A stretch of 64,000 bases of DNA, taken from assembly GCA_973895155.1 (NCBI GenBank), contig OZ316896.1, positions 3,410,001 through 3,474,000 on the forward strand, read 5' to 3'. Below are positions 43,501-54,165 of the stretch, piece by piece. A model generated the notes under the pieces. The model was given only the letters and a program-made list of their open reading frames with translations, made no database searches and was not told where the DNA came from. A program made the position numbers and the translations under genes. Numbering within the stretch: the stretch's first letter is position 1; each line of letters begins with the position of its first letter. The DNA is from Marsupella aquatica. Its lineage: Eukaryota; Marchantiophyta.

Positions 43501-45165
43501 ACAGACAGCCGATTTACGTTCATTAAAAAGCGAAATGCAAAAGGTGATGTTATCAGATACAGAGCGCGGTTAGTAGCAAAAGGATACACCCAGATCCCAG
43601 GCAGGGACTATGATCTAACATATTCACCAGTAATGGACGTGACGACATTCAGGTATTTAATTGCTTTCTCTCGCAAACACCAGTTATGCAATATCCTTAT
43701 GGACGTAGTAACGACATACCTATATGGAGTCTTAGACTCCGAAATTCATATGAAAGCACCAAAGGAATTACTCGAAAGAGTGGCAGAACACATTCAGGGG
43801 AAGCAATACCCGAACCTGAGCAAGGATATGAAGTCGGGAATTGACCAGATTATCCCTAATGATGATTGTAAAGGCCTTGTGTTGAGCAGTGGCAACACAC
43901 AGAAAGCACCACTCCAGTACCCCGGAAAACGAAGGACTGGACAGCAGGCATTTGCTGTGCAAGTATTGAAATCCATAAACGGCCTGAAACAAAGCGGCCG
44001 TATATGGTACCAGAAATTTAAAACCGAAATACAAGCACTCGGATTTATTATAGAAGACATAGCGCCCTGTATATTCATCAAAAGAGTAGACACAGAGTTC
44101 GTCGTGTTAGCGCTATATGTCGATGACATTAATCTCTTCGGTACACAACGACTATTACGACAAACAATCAACACAATGAAGGGCATTTTCGAGATGAAAG
44201 AACTGGGAGAACCGACTTACTGCCTCGGCCTTCAGTTCGATCACCTACAGACAGGCACATTCATTAGCCAGTCTACCTATACAAACAAAATCCTCCAACA
44301 ATTCAATATGCAAAAGGCATACCCGGTATCAACACCAATGGAGCTGAGATCCTTAGACACTGCGAAGGACATGTTCAGGCAAAGACAGGACAACGAACCA
44401 ATACTAGATTCAGATAAGCCATACTTATCGGCTATCGGAGCCCTCCTTTACCTGGCCAACAACACCCGACCGGATATATCCTTTGCAGTGAGCCTCCTCG
44501 CACGACATAGCGCGCACCCGACAATACGCCACTAGAACGGCATAAAACGAGTATTCCGATACCTCCAAGGAACAATTGACATGGGACTATTCTTCCCCAA
44601 CGAAAGCGAGGATGAACTTACAGGATACGCGGACGCTGGATACCTCTCAGACCCCCAAGATTCAAAGTCGCAGACAGGATACGTCTTCTTGCAGGGTAAA
44701 ACCGCCATATCTTGGAGAAGCACGAAGCAGAGCCTAACCACAACGTCATCGAATCACGCCGAAGTAATTGCCCTCTATGAGGCATGCCGCGAAGCGATTT
44801 GGCTCCGTAGTATAATCACACATATACTCAAACAGACAGGAAAAACCTTACTCACAAATCCAACCACCATCTACGAGGACAATAGGGCATGCGTCGACCA
44901 GATAGTTACAGGCTACATGAAGACCGATCGAACCAAGCACATAGACCCGAAATTTTTCTTTACGCACGAACACAGCGGAAAGCAAATACAAGTAAAGTGG
45001 ATAAGCTCACAAGACAATTGCGCCGACCTCTTCACCAAGCCGCTACCAGCGACTACACATCGAAAGCACGTCAGCGCCATTGGAATGCATCGTCTCTCCT
45101 CCCTAACCTCCTCGACTAACGACAACTCCCGACACGAACACACAGCCAACGCAAAATCGAAGTAG
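40552..45165 (+). pseudogene. Copia-1 gag-pol polyprotein with one in-frame stop
   Basis: Frame 40552-44535, then the same frame continues to 45165 after a TAG at 44533-44535. Gag is followed by an Arg/Gly-rich basic tract (about 205-255) and a zinc knuckle at about 265-280, CYRCGKIGHLKKNYW, whose fourth ligand is Tyr (residue 279) rather than Cys. Protease: IIDSGTSHTI (Asp 346 in DSGT). Integrase: Asp 545, Asp 608, Glu 644 (DD35E). Reverse transcriptase: YSPVMDVTTFRYLIAF, QVLKSINGLKQSGRIWYQ and catalytic YVDD at 1189-1192. After the stop comes RNase H: GYADAGYLSDPQDSKSQTGY, SSNHAEVIALYEA, IYEDNRACVDQI. The stop separates RT from RNase H. The domain order defines Copia. Confidence 0.95.
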
Positions 45166-45491
45166 AACCTCGACAAACTACTAAATCGTAGTATCTAACG
45201 AACAGTTTACAGAGAGACACATGTTCCCCCGTCATGAATACAATACTACCCCGACTAGAGTAACAAATAAACGCTTACTTACTCTTAGCCCACTGGCTTA
45301 GACAGTAATAGGCTACTTTTAGACTTAGAGCATACACATTAGAGACTTTCTGAATTAGGGACCACAAATTGTAATGATGGTAGTACTCTTCCTTGAGAGG
45401 AAAGCAGCAAGGTTTGATGAGGCTACATCATAAGTGACTCCCACTTTTAAACTAGGGTTAAATGTGTGGTTCCTTGACACCCCGTCCAAGT

Positions 45492-45504
45492 AACCAAGGG
45501 GAAG
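45492..45504 (+). other. Copia-1 polypurine tract
   Basis: ACCAAGGGGAAG directly before the right LTR start TGTTATAAC, the expected position for the plus-strand primer. Confidence 0.75.
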
Positions 45505-45651
45505 TGTTATAACCCATAATATGACTTAACCCTAGTATAGGATAGGTTAACATTAACCCAACCATGTTAACCCTTCTGGACTATATAAGTCCTTGGCATA
45601 ATGGAAGTGAGTGGGGATTATTGACTACTATCATCTTGTGTATTCATAACA
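45505..45651 (+). repeat. Copia-1 3' LTR (147 bp)
   Basis: Matches 39859-40005 at every base I compared. It is followed by AGCTT at 45652-45656. Confidence 0.93.
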
Positions 45652-47008
45652 AGCTTTATCTTTGTAATAATATACTTTTTTACAGACCAAAGTTCCGTCG
45701 TAGAATCTCCTTCCTCAAAGGATTTTGTTGGCATTCCCTCGGAAAGCGTTGCTGTGGAGGAAGGGTTTGACCCAGGTATACTTTGGATCTAAAAAATGGC
45801 AATTGAATGTAATTAATGTTTTTCTAGGAGGGTCGCCCCAGGGTCGTTCCTCTCTACTTCAAATGCTATAACAAAGTTTGTTTGATTTCAAATTTTGAGA
45901 GTTTTCCTCCGTAGTAATTGTTTAAACTTTGAGTCGCATTGACTAAGGGCTTATGTTAATGTTTCCAGAATTCACTCCAATACTACACTCTTCGATTCGG
46001 CGAAAGCTCTTGGTTCTTGACCTTAACAAGATTTGTTGGGATTGCATTAAGACCAGAAGCTCAGGACCATGGCGAAATCAGACAAGTTTACGTGGTGTGC
46101 ACTGGGGGAGACGTGGAGGGTTTAATTTCATGTATGTGGAGCGCCCATACCTCCACGAATTTCTATATGCAGCTTTCATGGTTTTTGACGTCGCAATTTG
46201 GACCTGTGCAAGGAGGCCAAAAACAATGGACTTAATGGAGTTGATTTTCACTAAGGAGGAGCGACAGAAGTTCAAGTTTGTCTTTACTCAAGAAGATACC
46301 TTTGATAGTTGCATCCAAAGGCCAGATATAACAGATGGGAAGGCCAATTTACTTCTGAAGAATTTGCAAACCATTTGGGACCGTTTTCCAGAAAAATATG
46401 ATGCTTCTAATACAGTTCTTATTGATGATTCTCAATTGAAGGCATTTTTGAATTATGACGTGAATGGATTGTTTCCAAATCCATTTACTCACACAGCTTC
46501 AAATGACACTTTTTTGCCCGAGATATTATGGCCGTATCTTTGCAAATTGAGAAAGGCTTACTGCGTTCAACATTATATCACTGTCAACAATCCAAAGTGA
46601 TCTGTTTTCAATTTATTAACAAGCAAGGCGGATCATGCTGCCATCTATGCTCTTTTGGAACAGAAGTGGGGAGATTGTCGTTGTATCCATAGGGAGTTTG
46701 GAACCATCTTGGATGTGACTCCTGAAGAGATTCCTTGGGACGGAAAGAACGAGGTGCAGCATTACCCACCACTGGAGACGTGGACCACGGATGAGATCGA
46801 AGAAACTGCAAACGTAATACTTGGAGACAACTATTCTGGTCCTCATACACAAAATAGAAGGCATTTTATTTGGAAAGTTCTCAGAACTAGGGATCTCACC
46901 AATAAGTTTAAGAACCACCATGCGAGAGATACTTGCAACCGTGACATCCGCTATGATAAATCAGGAAGCAGACTTTCTTGTTCAAATGAGTTTTGTCTTG
47001 ATCATTAG

Positions 47009-47290
47009 GAGATAGGGTTGCTCTAGTGCCTACCCTAAATTGTACATTCATATTATGTCTTGAAAGGATATGTTTTGAACATGTAGGATAAAGTAAATAA
47101 TTAGGATATATGCTTAGTGTGAGGCTCTCTCACTGGACTGGACAATTTAATAATTATATAGTGGGTCAATCTCATTTTGACCCTTGATTTATGACCATCT
47201 ATATTTTTTAATTTATAGATGGTCTGAGTGGTATTGGCCTCTGATTTTTGGACTAAATTAAATTACTCTAATTTTTAAATTAATTAGAAT
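47009..47290. other. 3' flank of the CACTA-1 cargo gene
   Basis: AT-rich, non-coding, presumably the 3' UTR and terminator region of the cargo gene. No other feature is seen before the subterminal repeats. Confidence 0.4.
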
Positions 47291-47309
47291 ATATGATTTA
47301 AGTTATTAT

Positions 47310-47476
47310 TAAACATTTGGGTGAAAAAAAACAAAATTTTGGGCATTCAAAAGTGTATATTTGGGCTGAAAAAATTTAGCTTTTGGGAATGCTTTAATAG
47401 AAATTTGGCCTGAACAAAAATAACTTTAGGGTTCATCTTATGGACTTTTAAAAGTACAGTTTTAATGAATATAGTG
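47310..47476. repeat. CACTA-1 right terminus: subterminal repeats and TIR
   Basis: Motifs AACATTTGGGTGA, AAATTTTGGG, ATATTTGGG, CTTTTGGG and AAATTTGG at 47311-47410, matching the motif type at the left end, then the TIR 47457-47476 (complement of CACTATATTCATTAAAACTG). Confidence 0.75.
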
Positions 47477-47651
47477 ATCTTCCTAAAATTTCAATTTTCT
47501 TGTCAGAATTCATCACATGTATAGGCCCATGAACGTGCATTCTCAAGTATTCTCACTTGTATTTTTTTATAACTTGTCCATGAACCTGCATTCTCAAGTA
47601 TTCTCACAAGTTGTATTTTTTTTATAGCTTGATTTCTCCCGCTTACACAAG

Positions 47652-47732
47652 TGTGCACATGTGGGAGAAACTACAAGAGAAAATGATTGCTGCTAGGGAT
47701 GGTCGACTCAACATGTCAGCTGAGGCAATCAG
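47652..47732 (+). pseudogene. Myb/SANT-like gene, second exon fragment
   Basis: Acceptor-like CACAAG at about 47651, then a frame reading HMWEKLQEKMIAARDGRLNM and ending ATCAG|GTAGAA. The WEKL pattern suits the middle helix of a trihelix or Myb-like domain begun at 24304-24355. Phase does not match the first exon exactly, consistent with decay or a different splice choice. Confidence 0.45.
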
Positions 47733-48008
47733 GTAGAATCAGGAAATCAGGTAGAATCAGATAGAATCAGGAAAACCATTTACAAATTTTTGCATTGACA
47801 AACGTATCCTTAGCATATCAGGCAAGAGATGAAGGATCACCTGTACATTTTTTGACAAAATTGATCAAGGCTTCAACAACCCCGCCAACATGCAAAAATT
47901 GTGTCATGGAGATGCTTGTGGGACTCCCAATCCATGCCCCCTTCACTTGAATGAGCCAGGAGAAGGACAAGAGTCTACTAAGGTGGGATTTGACCTGGTT
48001 CAGATCAA

Positions 48009-48209
48009 GGTAGTAATCCTACTAACACTACCCCTCAGTCCACAAAATCATCCAAAAAAAGCAATTCAGATACGTATAGTATGTACATTAGTGAGATGGT
48101 GACCAACACTTCTAGCATGGCACAAGACATTCATGAGACCATTGGTGTTCTCAAACCCGTTCTCAAAGAGCTCAAATCCAAAATTTCAAGACTCATTGAC
48201 AAACTGTAA
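48009..48209 (+). pseudogene. Myb/SANT-like gene, C-terminal exon
   Basis: A 67-codon frame ending at TAA (48207-48209). It is Ser/Thr/Lys-rich and then helical (SEMVTNTSSMAQDIHETIGV, LKPVLKELKSKISRLIDKL). Such a coiled C-terminus is usual for trihelix or Myb-like proteins, including those of PIF/Harbinger elements. It lies between the two CACTA insertions, in the same orientation as the earlier fragments. Confidence 0.5.
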
Positions 48210-48792
48210 ATGTGGTTGCAGATGAGTGGGCCTTTTGTTATAGAAGTGAGCTACAATGGTGTCCCCCTAAAATATTTGAAATACTATAAACTGCCCACTG
48301 AGTTGTGCTATCCTCCCAATTTGCTTAATAGGTTTCATTCTATGGACAAGTGAGTTCCTTGAAGTTGGGCATTCAATATAAAAAAGCTCGACTCCTAGAA
48401 GATCTCACATTTTGGATCAATTATGGTAGTTGTATCATTCATTTTTGTTGTAGAATTGCACAATGTGTACAGATTGGGTGAGAATTTACTCATCTCTGTT
48501 CTAGACTATATTTGAACTTCAATTTCATGTTTGAATGCATTTTTCCTTGTCAATTTTGACTTGCCAAATTGGTGATTTTCAAAACTGCATTTTGCTTTTC
48601 ACATGTATAACTATCAGTGAAATTGATTCAAGCTAACTTAATTGTCTACTTAAATTGCAATAGCAAAGCATAGGCAAAATCAACCCATAGCCCAGAAACT
48701 GTTTTCAATTCCAAACTTAGACTTGGAGAATAGATTGCTTTTGAATTGTCAATTTCAACTTTAAGAATTGGAGCTCATCCGGGAGCTCATAA
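48210..48792. other. Unassigned sequence between Myb-like relic and CACTA-2
   Basis: AT-rich with no open frame of note. It probably belongs to the old element or locus into which both CACTA elements inserted. Confidence 0.35.
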
Positions 48793-49330
48793 CACTAGTA
48801 CATTTTTGGTCTCTTTCCGATACTCAAATCACGGCTTCTTTTAGCCGTCCGAAACCAAACGCATCGGGCAACTTCCGATATTAAAACCATCGTAATTTCC
48901 GATTCATGATATATCGGAAATAAACGTACCGATGGAAAATGCTTCGCAAAAACTATCCCATACCAGAACTATCGAACAATGTCCGAAATTAATAGCATCG
49001 CAAAAAGACGACAAAAGTAAGGCTTTAGCTTCCGATGCAGTTACACTCGGACCTGAGGCTCGTTGGAAAAACAAACGGACATTGTCCGATATTTAAACCA
49101 ACGGACATAATATTGGGAAAGACATTGCTTTGGAACCTACGTGCGATAGTTATAGTATCGGAAGTTGTCCGAAGGTAAGCATATCGGACCCCTCCTTCAT
49201 CATTTTTGCCGAGGGGTCCGATGGTTTTTGGAACGGAAAAATGTGTCAGATAGGTTTTGAATCGCATGTGTCCCGTCACTTTCAATATCGGAAAGAGGTT
49301 TAGTTCTCCGGCCGAGTACCGATGCCTGTG
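48793..49330. repeat. CACTA-2 left terminus: TIR and TCCGAT/ATCGGA subterminal array
   Basis: The TIR is followed by at least a dozen copies of TCCGAT, CCGATA or ATCGGA and near variants in both orientations, many paired as TCCGAT-loop-ATCGGA. This is the arrangement of transposase-binding subterminal motifs in the En/Spm group. Confidence 0.88.
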
Positions 49331-49523
49331 CGATGTAGATTCCATGGGATTGACAATGGGACATTGTATTGTGGTCATGGTTTGATCCTGGATACTTGTA
49401 GCAATATAGTTTATGCAATGGTAGAGTGTGAGAACACATGAAATGTCGATAAATATGTAATGCCAATAAAATAGCCACAAATAAGATGGTAGGGGTTAGC
49501 TACGCCTTTGATGTACTAGATAT

Positions 49524-52500
49524 CTAACTAGTGGAGGGAATGTCAGTATCTTCCACTATAACTACGTTAGGTCTATCCTGGACAATGGATCGTGATCGTG
49601 GAATGTATGGCATGACAATGGACCAATCTGAGTCATCTGGATAGGGTAGGTAAAAACATTGTTCAAGGTGATGGGGGAACGCAAAGGGATCTGAGGACCT
49701 CCAGTTTGAGCTGATGACACTATTTGCGGTTGTCTTCAACCGGGTAAAACCGCATGCATCATCTTCACATGTCCGGTTGTGGCCCACAAGATTCATCTTG
49801 AACCATTTGCACTTTAATACCACTTCCTCCAAAGTAGTATGTGCATGGTACTTTATGGTAAGGATTTCCTCTATCTTTCCATAATGGGCGACGGTGGACC
49901 GAATGGGATTCCTGTCTGATGTGCTACTCTGTGAATCCTGGGTGAACCAACCCATCACCCCACAATCTTGTGTAGCTGCCCTCTTCTCATCAAGTCGTTC
50001 AACACGAAAATGTCTCCCCTTGGACCACATGGCTGTCCGAGTCGTGACTATAAGTAGTGGACCATGAATCAAGGTATGAAGCTTATCAGTCACCTTTGGG
50101 AAGTGTGATATGCTCTCCCCAATACCCACCAAGGCATCCACTTCTAGCATCTTTGACTTCATGTATGGGTGAAACTTGGGAAATAATCATGGTCGCCGAC
50201 TATTTTTCTTCTCCTCCTCATAAAATGTTGTCCACTCCCCTACAACCTCTGGTGAATTATACAACATAAATGTTGTGAGCTGCAAACGCTCCGCTGAGCT
50301 CAAGAGACGCTCTCCTGATGCCCCAGTGAGTCTATCATCCTCATAGTCCGCCTCTCGTGCTGCCTCATGTATCCATCCCCTAGGAGCGTTAGGATCTAGT
50401 GTGGCAACTATGTTTGTACAATAAAACATACTCTCTGCTCCAAGATGACGCTCTGCAATGCTACCTTCCACCCTAGCGCGATTAGAGACGTACGACTTCA
50501 TCACCCCCATATAACGCTCAACCCAATACATCCATCGACAATGCACTGGGCCTGCAATTGCAACCTCCTGCACTAAATGTATGAGAAAATGAACCTGGCC
50601 ATCAAAGAAAGAGGGAGGGAGTGCCTTCTCCAACTTACAAATAACCTCTACTCCAAATATCTCCATTGCAGCAGTTTCATCCTCCTGTACCTCCTTCTGA
50701 CATACCCATCTCAAAAGCTTTCCCAATGACCAAAGGGCATCACGAAGTTCCTCACTACCCAATCCAATAATCGCAACTGGAATGACATGTTCTAGTAACC
50801 GATGATAATCATGTGTTTTCAAGTAAGATGGCCATTTTGGAGAATCATCCCCCCCAAATGCTTTTCGGAGATTTGCGCCATAACCTGTGGGAAACCTCAT
50901 TGACCCAATACGTCTGCGAAACTCAGTGCGCTCTGCCCTAGTCAAAACCCAAGGTGGATGGATGCTAGGGGGGTCTCCAGGGGGGTCCAAAGATGGCCAA
51001 AAACCAAGAAGACCATGCATCCCCATCTCCTCACAACTTTCTCTCCAATTGTGGTTCTTCTCCCCATATAGATGACGAATCAATGACCTCCCCACATTCC
51101 CCTCAATGTGCATCGGATCTAACAAGTGATTAATGGGCATCTCTGACCAATATGGCAACTGTGATAATGCAGACAAACGGGTCATCCCACATCTGAGAAA
51201 TTGTAATGGATCATCTGGGTCTTGAACTCTTTGCCATACCTCTCTCCAATATGCTGGATCCTTTCGCTGAGGTTGAGGACGGGTATCAGGTTGGCCCTCA
51301 TTAGTGTCATACAGGAAGTGGTCACTCCTCCAAGGATGGTCTGCTGGAAGATATTTAGTATGACCAATGTAAACTATCTTCCGCAAAGTAGTTGACTTGC
51401 GTCTTGCCACTCCCTCCAAATCTGGTCCACATGAAGGGCAAGCTCGATAGCCTGATGTTTGCAATCCAAAGATATATCCAAACCCTATGATTGGTCAAGG
51501 GACAGCCAGCCAATGAAAGAAGGTTAGAGAAAAGAATACAATTTTTAATTAAGTGCAAGATTGATGAAATAGGGTTAAATTAATTGCAAGGTTTACTGTG
51601 ATTACCTGGTAAATCATGCATGGTCCACATAAGAATGGCCTTGAGGGTGAATGCGCGAGATAAACCTCCAGTGTTGCGACGTCCGTCATAACAATCCACT
51701 CCCCTCCAAAGTTGCAAAAGCTCATCAATCAAAGGTTGCAAGTAGATGTCAATCTTTTTTACTTGCTTAGGACCCGGGATGATCATTGAGAGTAGTAGAT
51801 GACCTTTCTTCATGGCCATCCATGGAGGGATATTGTAGTTTGTTAGAACTACTGGCCATACTGAATATGGTTTTGCTTTACCTGCCAATGCAAAAGGGCT
51901 AATACCATCTGCTGCCAATCCAAGTCTCACATGTCGTGGGTCAGTTTTGAACTCACCCCATCTATCCTCTACAAATTGATTGGCAGGAGAGTCAACCATC
52001 ATTCGCATGGCACTGGAGTCTGTACCCATATCAGAACGATGTTGTGAGTGCCATACCATATACTCAGCCAACTCTGCACAACGGTATTGATTTCGCAATC
52101 GAGGGATGAGAGGAAAATACCGCATAACTTTTTGAGGCACCTTCCCTGTCAACATGTCATCACGGTACCGCGGCTTCTCACACTCAGGACATATGATTGC
52201 ATTTTCATGCTCACCCCTAAAAAGAATGCAGTCATTTACACATGCATGTATCACTTCATACTTTAGACCAATGGACTTCAACACCTGTTTAGCCTCCTTC
52301 CAAGACCTTGGCATGTTGTTGCCTGGTGGTAAAATGCGATCATGTAGGGTACGAAAAACATCATCCAAAAGTAGGTTGCTGGCCCCATGTCTTTGTTGCA
52401 CATTCAACAATAACATTATTGCTGAGAGCCGAGATAACCTACTCCCCTCAAATATGCGAGTACGAGCATGACGTTGAGCCTCTTCCCATTCCTTCTGCTG

Positions 52501-54165
52501 GCCCCCCCTAGAAGGATGAGTGGTGTTGTCGTCGGTGAAACCCATCTCCTCCATACCAATATCAGCATCATCTTCATAAAATTGGTTCATGAGCTCATCC
52601 ATGGCCTCCTCATCTTCAAGCCGATCTTGGGTAGAGTCATCATCCTCATGTTGTACCTCATTCTCCTCCCCATCATTCGCCACCATGGCCTCAACAAGGT
52701 GTTGCCGCATAGCTCGTGATATTACCCCAATATCAGGCACCACATATTGATTCTATCATACAACATCAATGCATGCAATCTCATCAACATCAATATTGTG
52801 AACAACCAATTATCCAATGTTAAAAATGGAAAAGAATCCGATATATATATGTATATATGTAAGTCCAAGAAACTATCTTGGACGGGAACGTAGGGACAAT
52901 TTTGGTGCATCCCACTCATAATCACACAATAACTCCTCACCAGCTCTAATGGTCCTAACAGCGACCGTCATGATGTGATCATCCATATGTTTCACAAAAT
53001 ATGGAGCTCTAGGTGGACCAAACATCTGGATCCACTCTACATTAGCCTCCAAATCTCTACCTCTACCCGTGGTACTATTGATGTACCCTGCTAAATTACA
53101 ATTCCGAACAGGGTCACCATCAATCATCCTACAATGCCACGGCCTAGTGAAGACCTCGTCTGGGTCTGAGTCCATCCTTAATGCGTACACCCCCCAACTT
53201 GGGTGTTGACGCAACAAAATGTTCCAACTCTTAGCGTTGTATACAGCTCCAATGTAAGGGAAAAGGTGCTCTCCATCATAGCCACGTCTCCATGGCTTTG
53301 GAGGGACAATAATGTCCTCCAAAGCATATAGACCATATCCTATATCAGCACCAATGGAGGAATCTTTCACTATCCAAGAGTGACCCCATATCTCAACCGG
53401 TTCATTAATAGGAATGTAGTCTGGAAATTTGAAGAGACTAGGATCAAAGTCTTTCAAAATGTCAGCTGCCCTACCAGTGAGATAAGATGCTCCAAACCGT
53501 CCATCAACCCCAATATAATCTACGTTGTTGGATGGTTGGGCACTGCCTAACACCTCCTCCCTGTTGTCTACCTGTTCCAGTGGCTCATATTGCCGTCTAC
53601 ATCTACGAGACCGTGGTCGTGTACGTAGGACTCTTGTACACCCAACCTCCGGTCGAGAGACCGGTTCACCCTCTACATGCTCGACTATGGGGATAGGAGC
53701 AGGGGGGCTAAGAGGTGGATGGGCAAGGGGGGATGCAAGCAAGTCCCTTGCCCTTGCTAGAAACCCTTCTAGCCACACAGCATCATCAACCAAAGGAGGT
53801 GGGGGTCTACGAGGCACCTATTTCAACACACAATAAATTAAGTAGTGTTATTTGAATGCAAGCTAATTATATACAATATTTCACCAATTGCCGTTTCATG
53901 AAATGAAAGGGGGGATGTATGTATAATTATTTACCTGGCTAGGCAAATAACCTGGCATATCACCCTCATGGCGACCATAGTTCTCAATGTGCTCACAAGT
54001 CTCCCAGGCATGTCGAACCACAAGTCCCTTGCATCTCACACACCAGCAAGGTATGGGCCCTAGTGGAGCACGAGGACGGTCAAGAGGAGGGGGTGGAGGA
54101 ACCTCCCCCTCGGACAAGCTTGTGTCAGAGTCTGAATCCGATGTGGAACTATCGGATGTAGACAT
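49524..54165 (-). pseudogene. CACTA-2 TNP2-type transposase (one in-frame stop)
   Basis: Proposed exons 54165-53935, 52752-51606, 51484-49524; phases fit (0, then 1). Exon 1: acidic Ser-rich start, proline run, and a Cys/His cluster CWCVRCKGLVVRHAWETCEH typical of TNP2 N-termini. Exon 2: long acidic stretch, then the transposase core (GISPFALAGKAKPYSVWPVV, NIPPWMAMKKGHLLLSMIIP, PLIDELLQLWRGVDCYDG). Exon 3 rebuilds the GYIFGLQTSGYRACPSCG motif after splicing. DUF4218 follows (PPSFFDGQVHFLIHLVQEV, HCRWMYWVERYMGVMKSYVS), then DUF4216 (VVLKCKWFKMNL, FYLPYPDDSDWSIVM). An in-frame TGA at 50187-50189 lies between DUF4218 and DUF4216, and the frame continues without other breaks to 49524. The transposase binds the ends and excises the element. 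Confidence 0.88.
52873..54165 (-). CDS. SET-domain protein within CACTA-2 (shares first exon with TNP2)
   Basis: Exon 54165-53935 spliced to 53817-52873 (donor CAG|GTAAAT, acceptor AAATAG, phase 0) gives 391 codons ending in TAG at 52873. After a proline-rich and basic linker, a SET-type methyltransferase fold is visible: SWIVKDSSIGADIGYGLYAL (the GxG motif with its flanking strand), YIGAVYNAKSW, then NCNLAGYINSTTG (position of the usual RFINHS motif, here NST), NVEWIQMF and VAVRTIRAGEELLCDYEW (GEEL and catalytic Tyr region). All major SET motifs are in order; the NHS motif is altered. No pre-SET Cys cluster; the only Cys/His cluster is in exon 1. SET proteins usually methylate lysines of histones or other proteins. 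It could be an alternative terminal exon of the TNP2 gene, or a separate gene if it has its own promoter in intron 1. No stop or frameshift interrupts it. Confidence 0.75.

Larger units (their letters stand above)
39859..45651 (+). mobile_element. Copia-1: Ty1/Copia LTR retrotransposon nested in CACTA-1
   Basis: 5793 bp, LTRs of 147 bp at 39859-40005 and 45505-45651 that read identical by eye, starting TGTTATAACC and ending CATAACA, with AGCTT duplications. The very short LTRs carry a TATA box. One polyprotein frame with the Copia order (integrase before reverse transcriptase). It lies in an intron of the CACTA-1 cargo gene, in the same orientation. Despite the identical LTRs the copy carries a premature stop and a lost zinc-knuckle cysteine. 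Confidence 0.96.
34793..47008 (+). pseudogene. CACTA-1 cargo gene: ParB-like, beta-class DNA methyltransferase-like and FCP/NIF phosphatase-like fusion
   Basis: Proposed exons: 34793-34961, 35684-37212, 37547 to 39736 or 39766, 45686-45775, 45969-47008. Junctions are GT-AG and phases fit. Exon 2 has a long Lys-rich NLS-like section (about 36300-36520), then a ParB/Srx-like part (about residues 380-480: EVFDIPVKSINPP, VYRMF, AISGQHSARAAQWI). Exon 3 ends with a permuted DNA methyltransferase core: FHIGDFLRKAP, GFVNIHAKPKCMLQSIIEFF, then motif I ETILDFFSGGQV and a GR-type region. The expected DPPY position reads LDGLY. Exons 4-5 lead into an FCP1/NIF-type HAD domain: KLLVLDLNKICWD, RPYLHEFLYAAFMVFDVAIW, VLIDDSQLKAF. 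Defects: a frame break near 38134 between 37547-38133 and the frame from 38128, and an in-frame TGA at 46598-46600 with coding-like sequence continuing to 47008. A Copia element fills intron 3. Catalytic residues are degenerate in the methyltransferase and HAD parts, so an enzymatic role is uncertain. Several neighbouring genes is the alternative, but the fitting splice phases argue for one gene. Confidence 0.65.
24367..47476. mobile_element. CACTA-1: large CACTA-type DNA transposon
   Basis: Bounded by perfect 20-bp terminal inverted repeats, CACTATATTCATTAAAACTG at 24367-24386 and its complement at 47457-47476. AT flanks both ends; a clean 3-bp duplication is not seen (CAT left, ATC right). 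Length is 23.1 kb, or about 17.3 kb without the nested Copia. Contents: a DUF8039/DUF7869 gene reading left (30462-24957) and a ParB-like/DNA-methyltransferase-like/HAD gene reading right (34793-47008). Between and within the genes are three hairpin repeat families. The two-gene divergent plan matches CACTA-2 nearby. The cargo gene carries a frameshift and a stop, so this copy is decaying. Confidence 0.85.
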
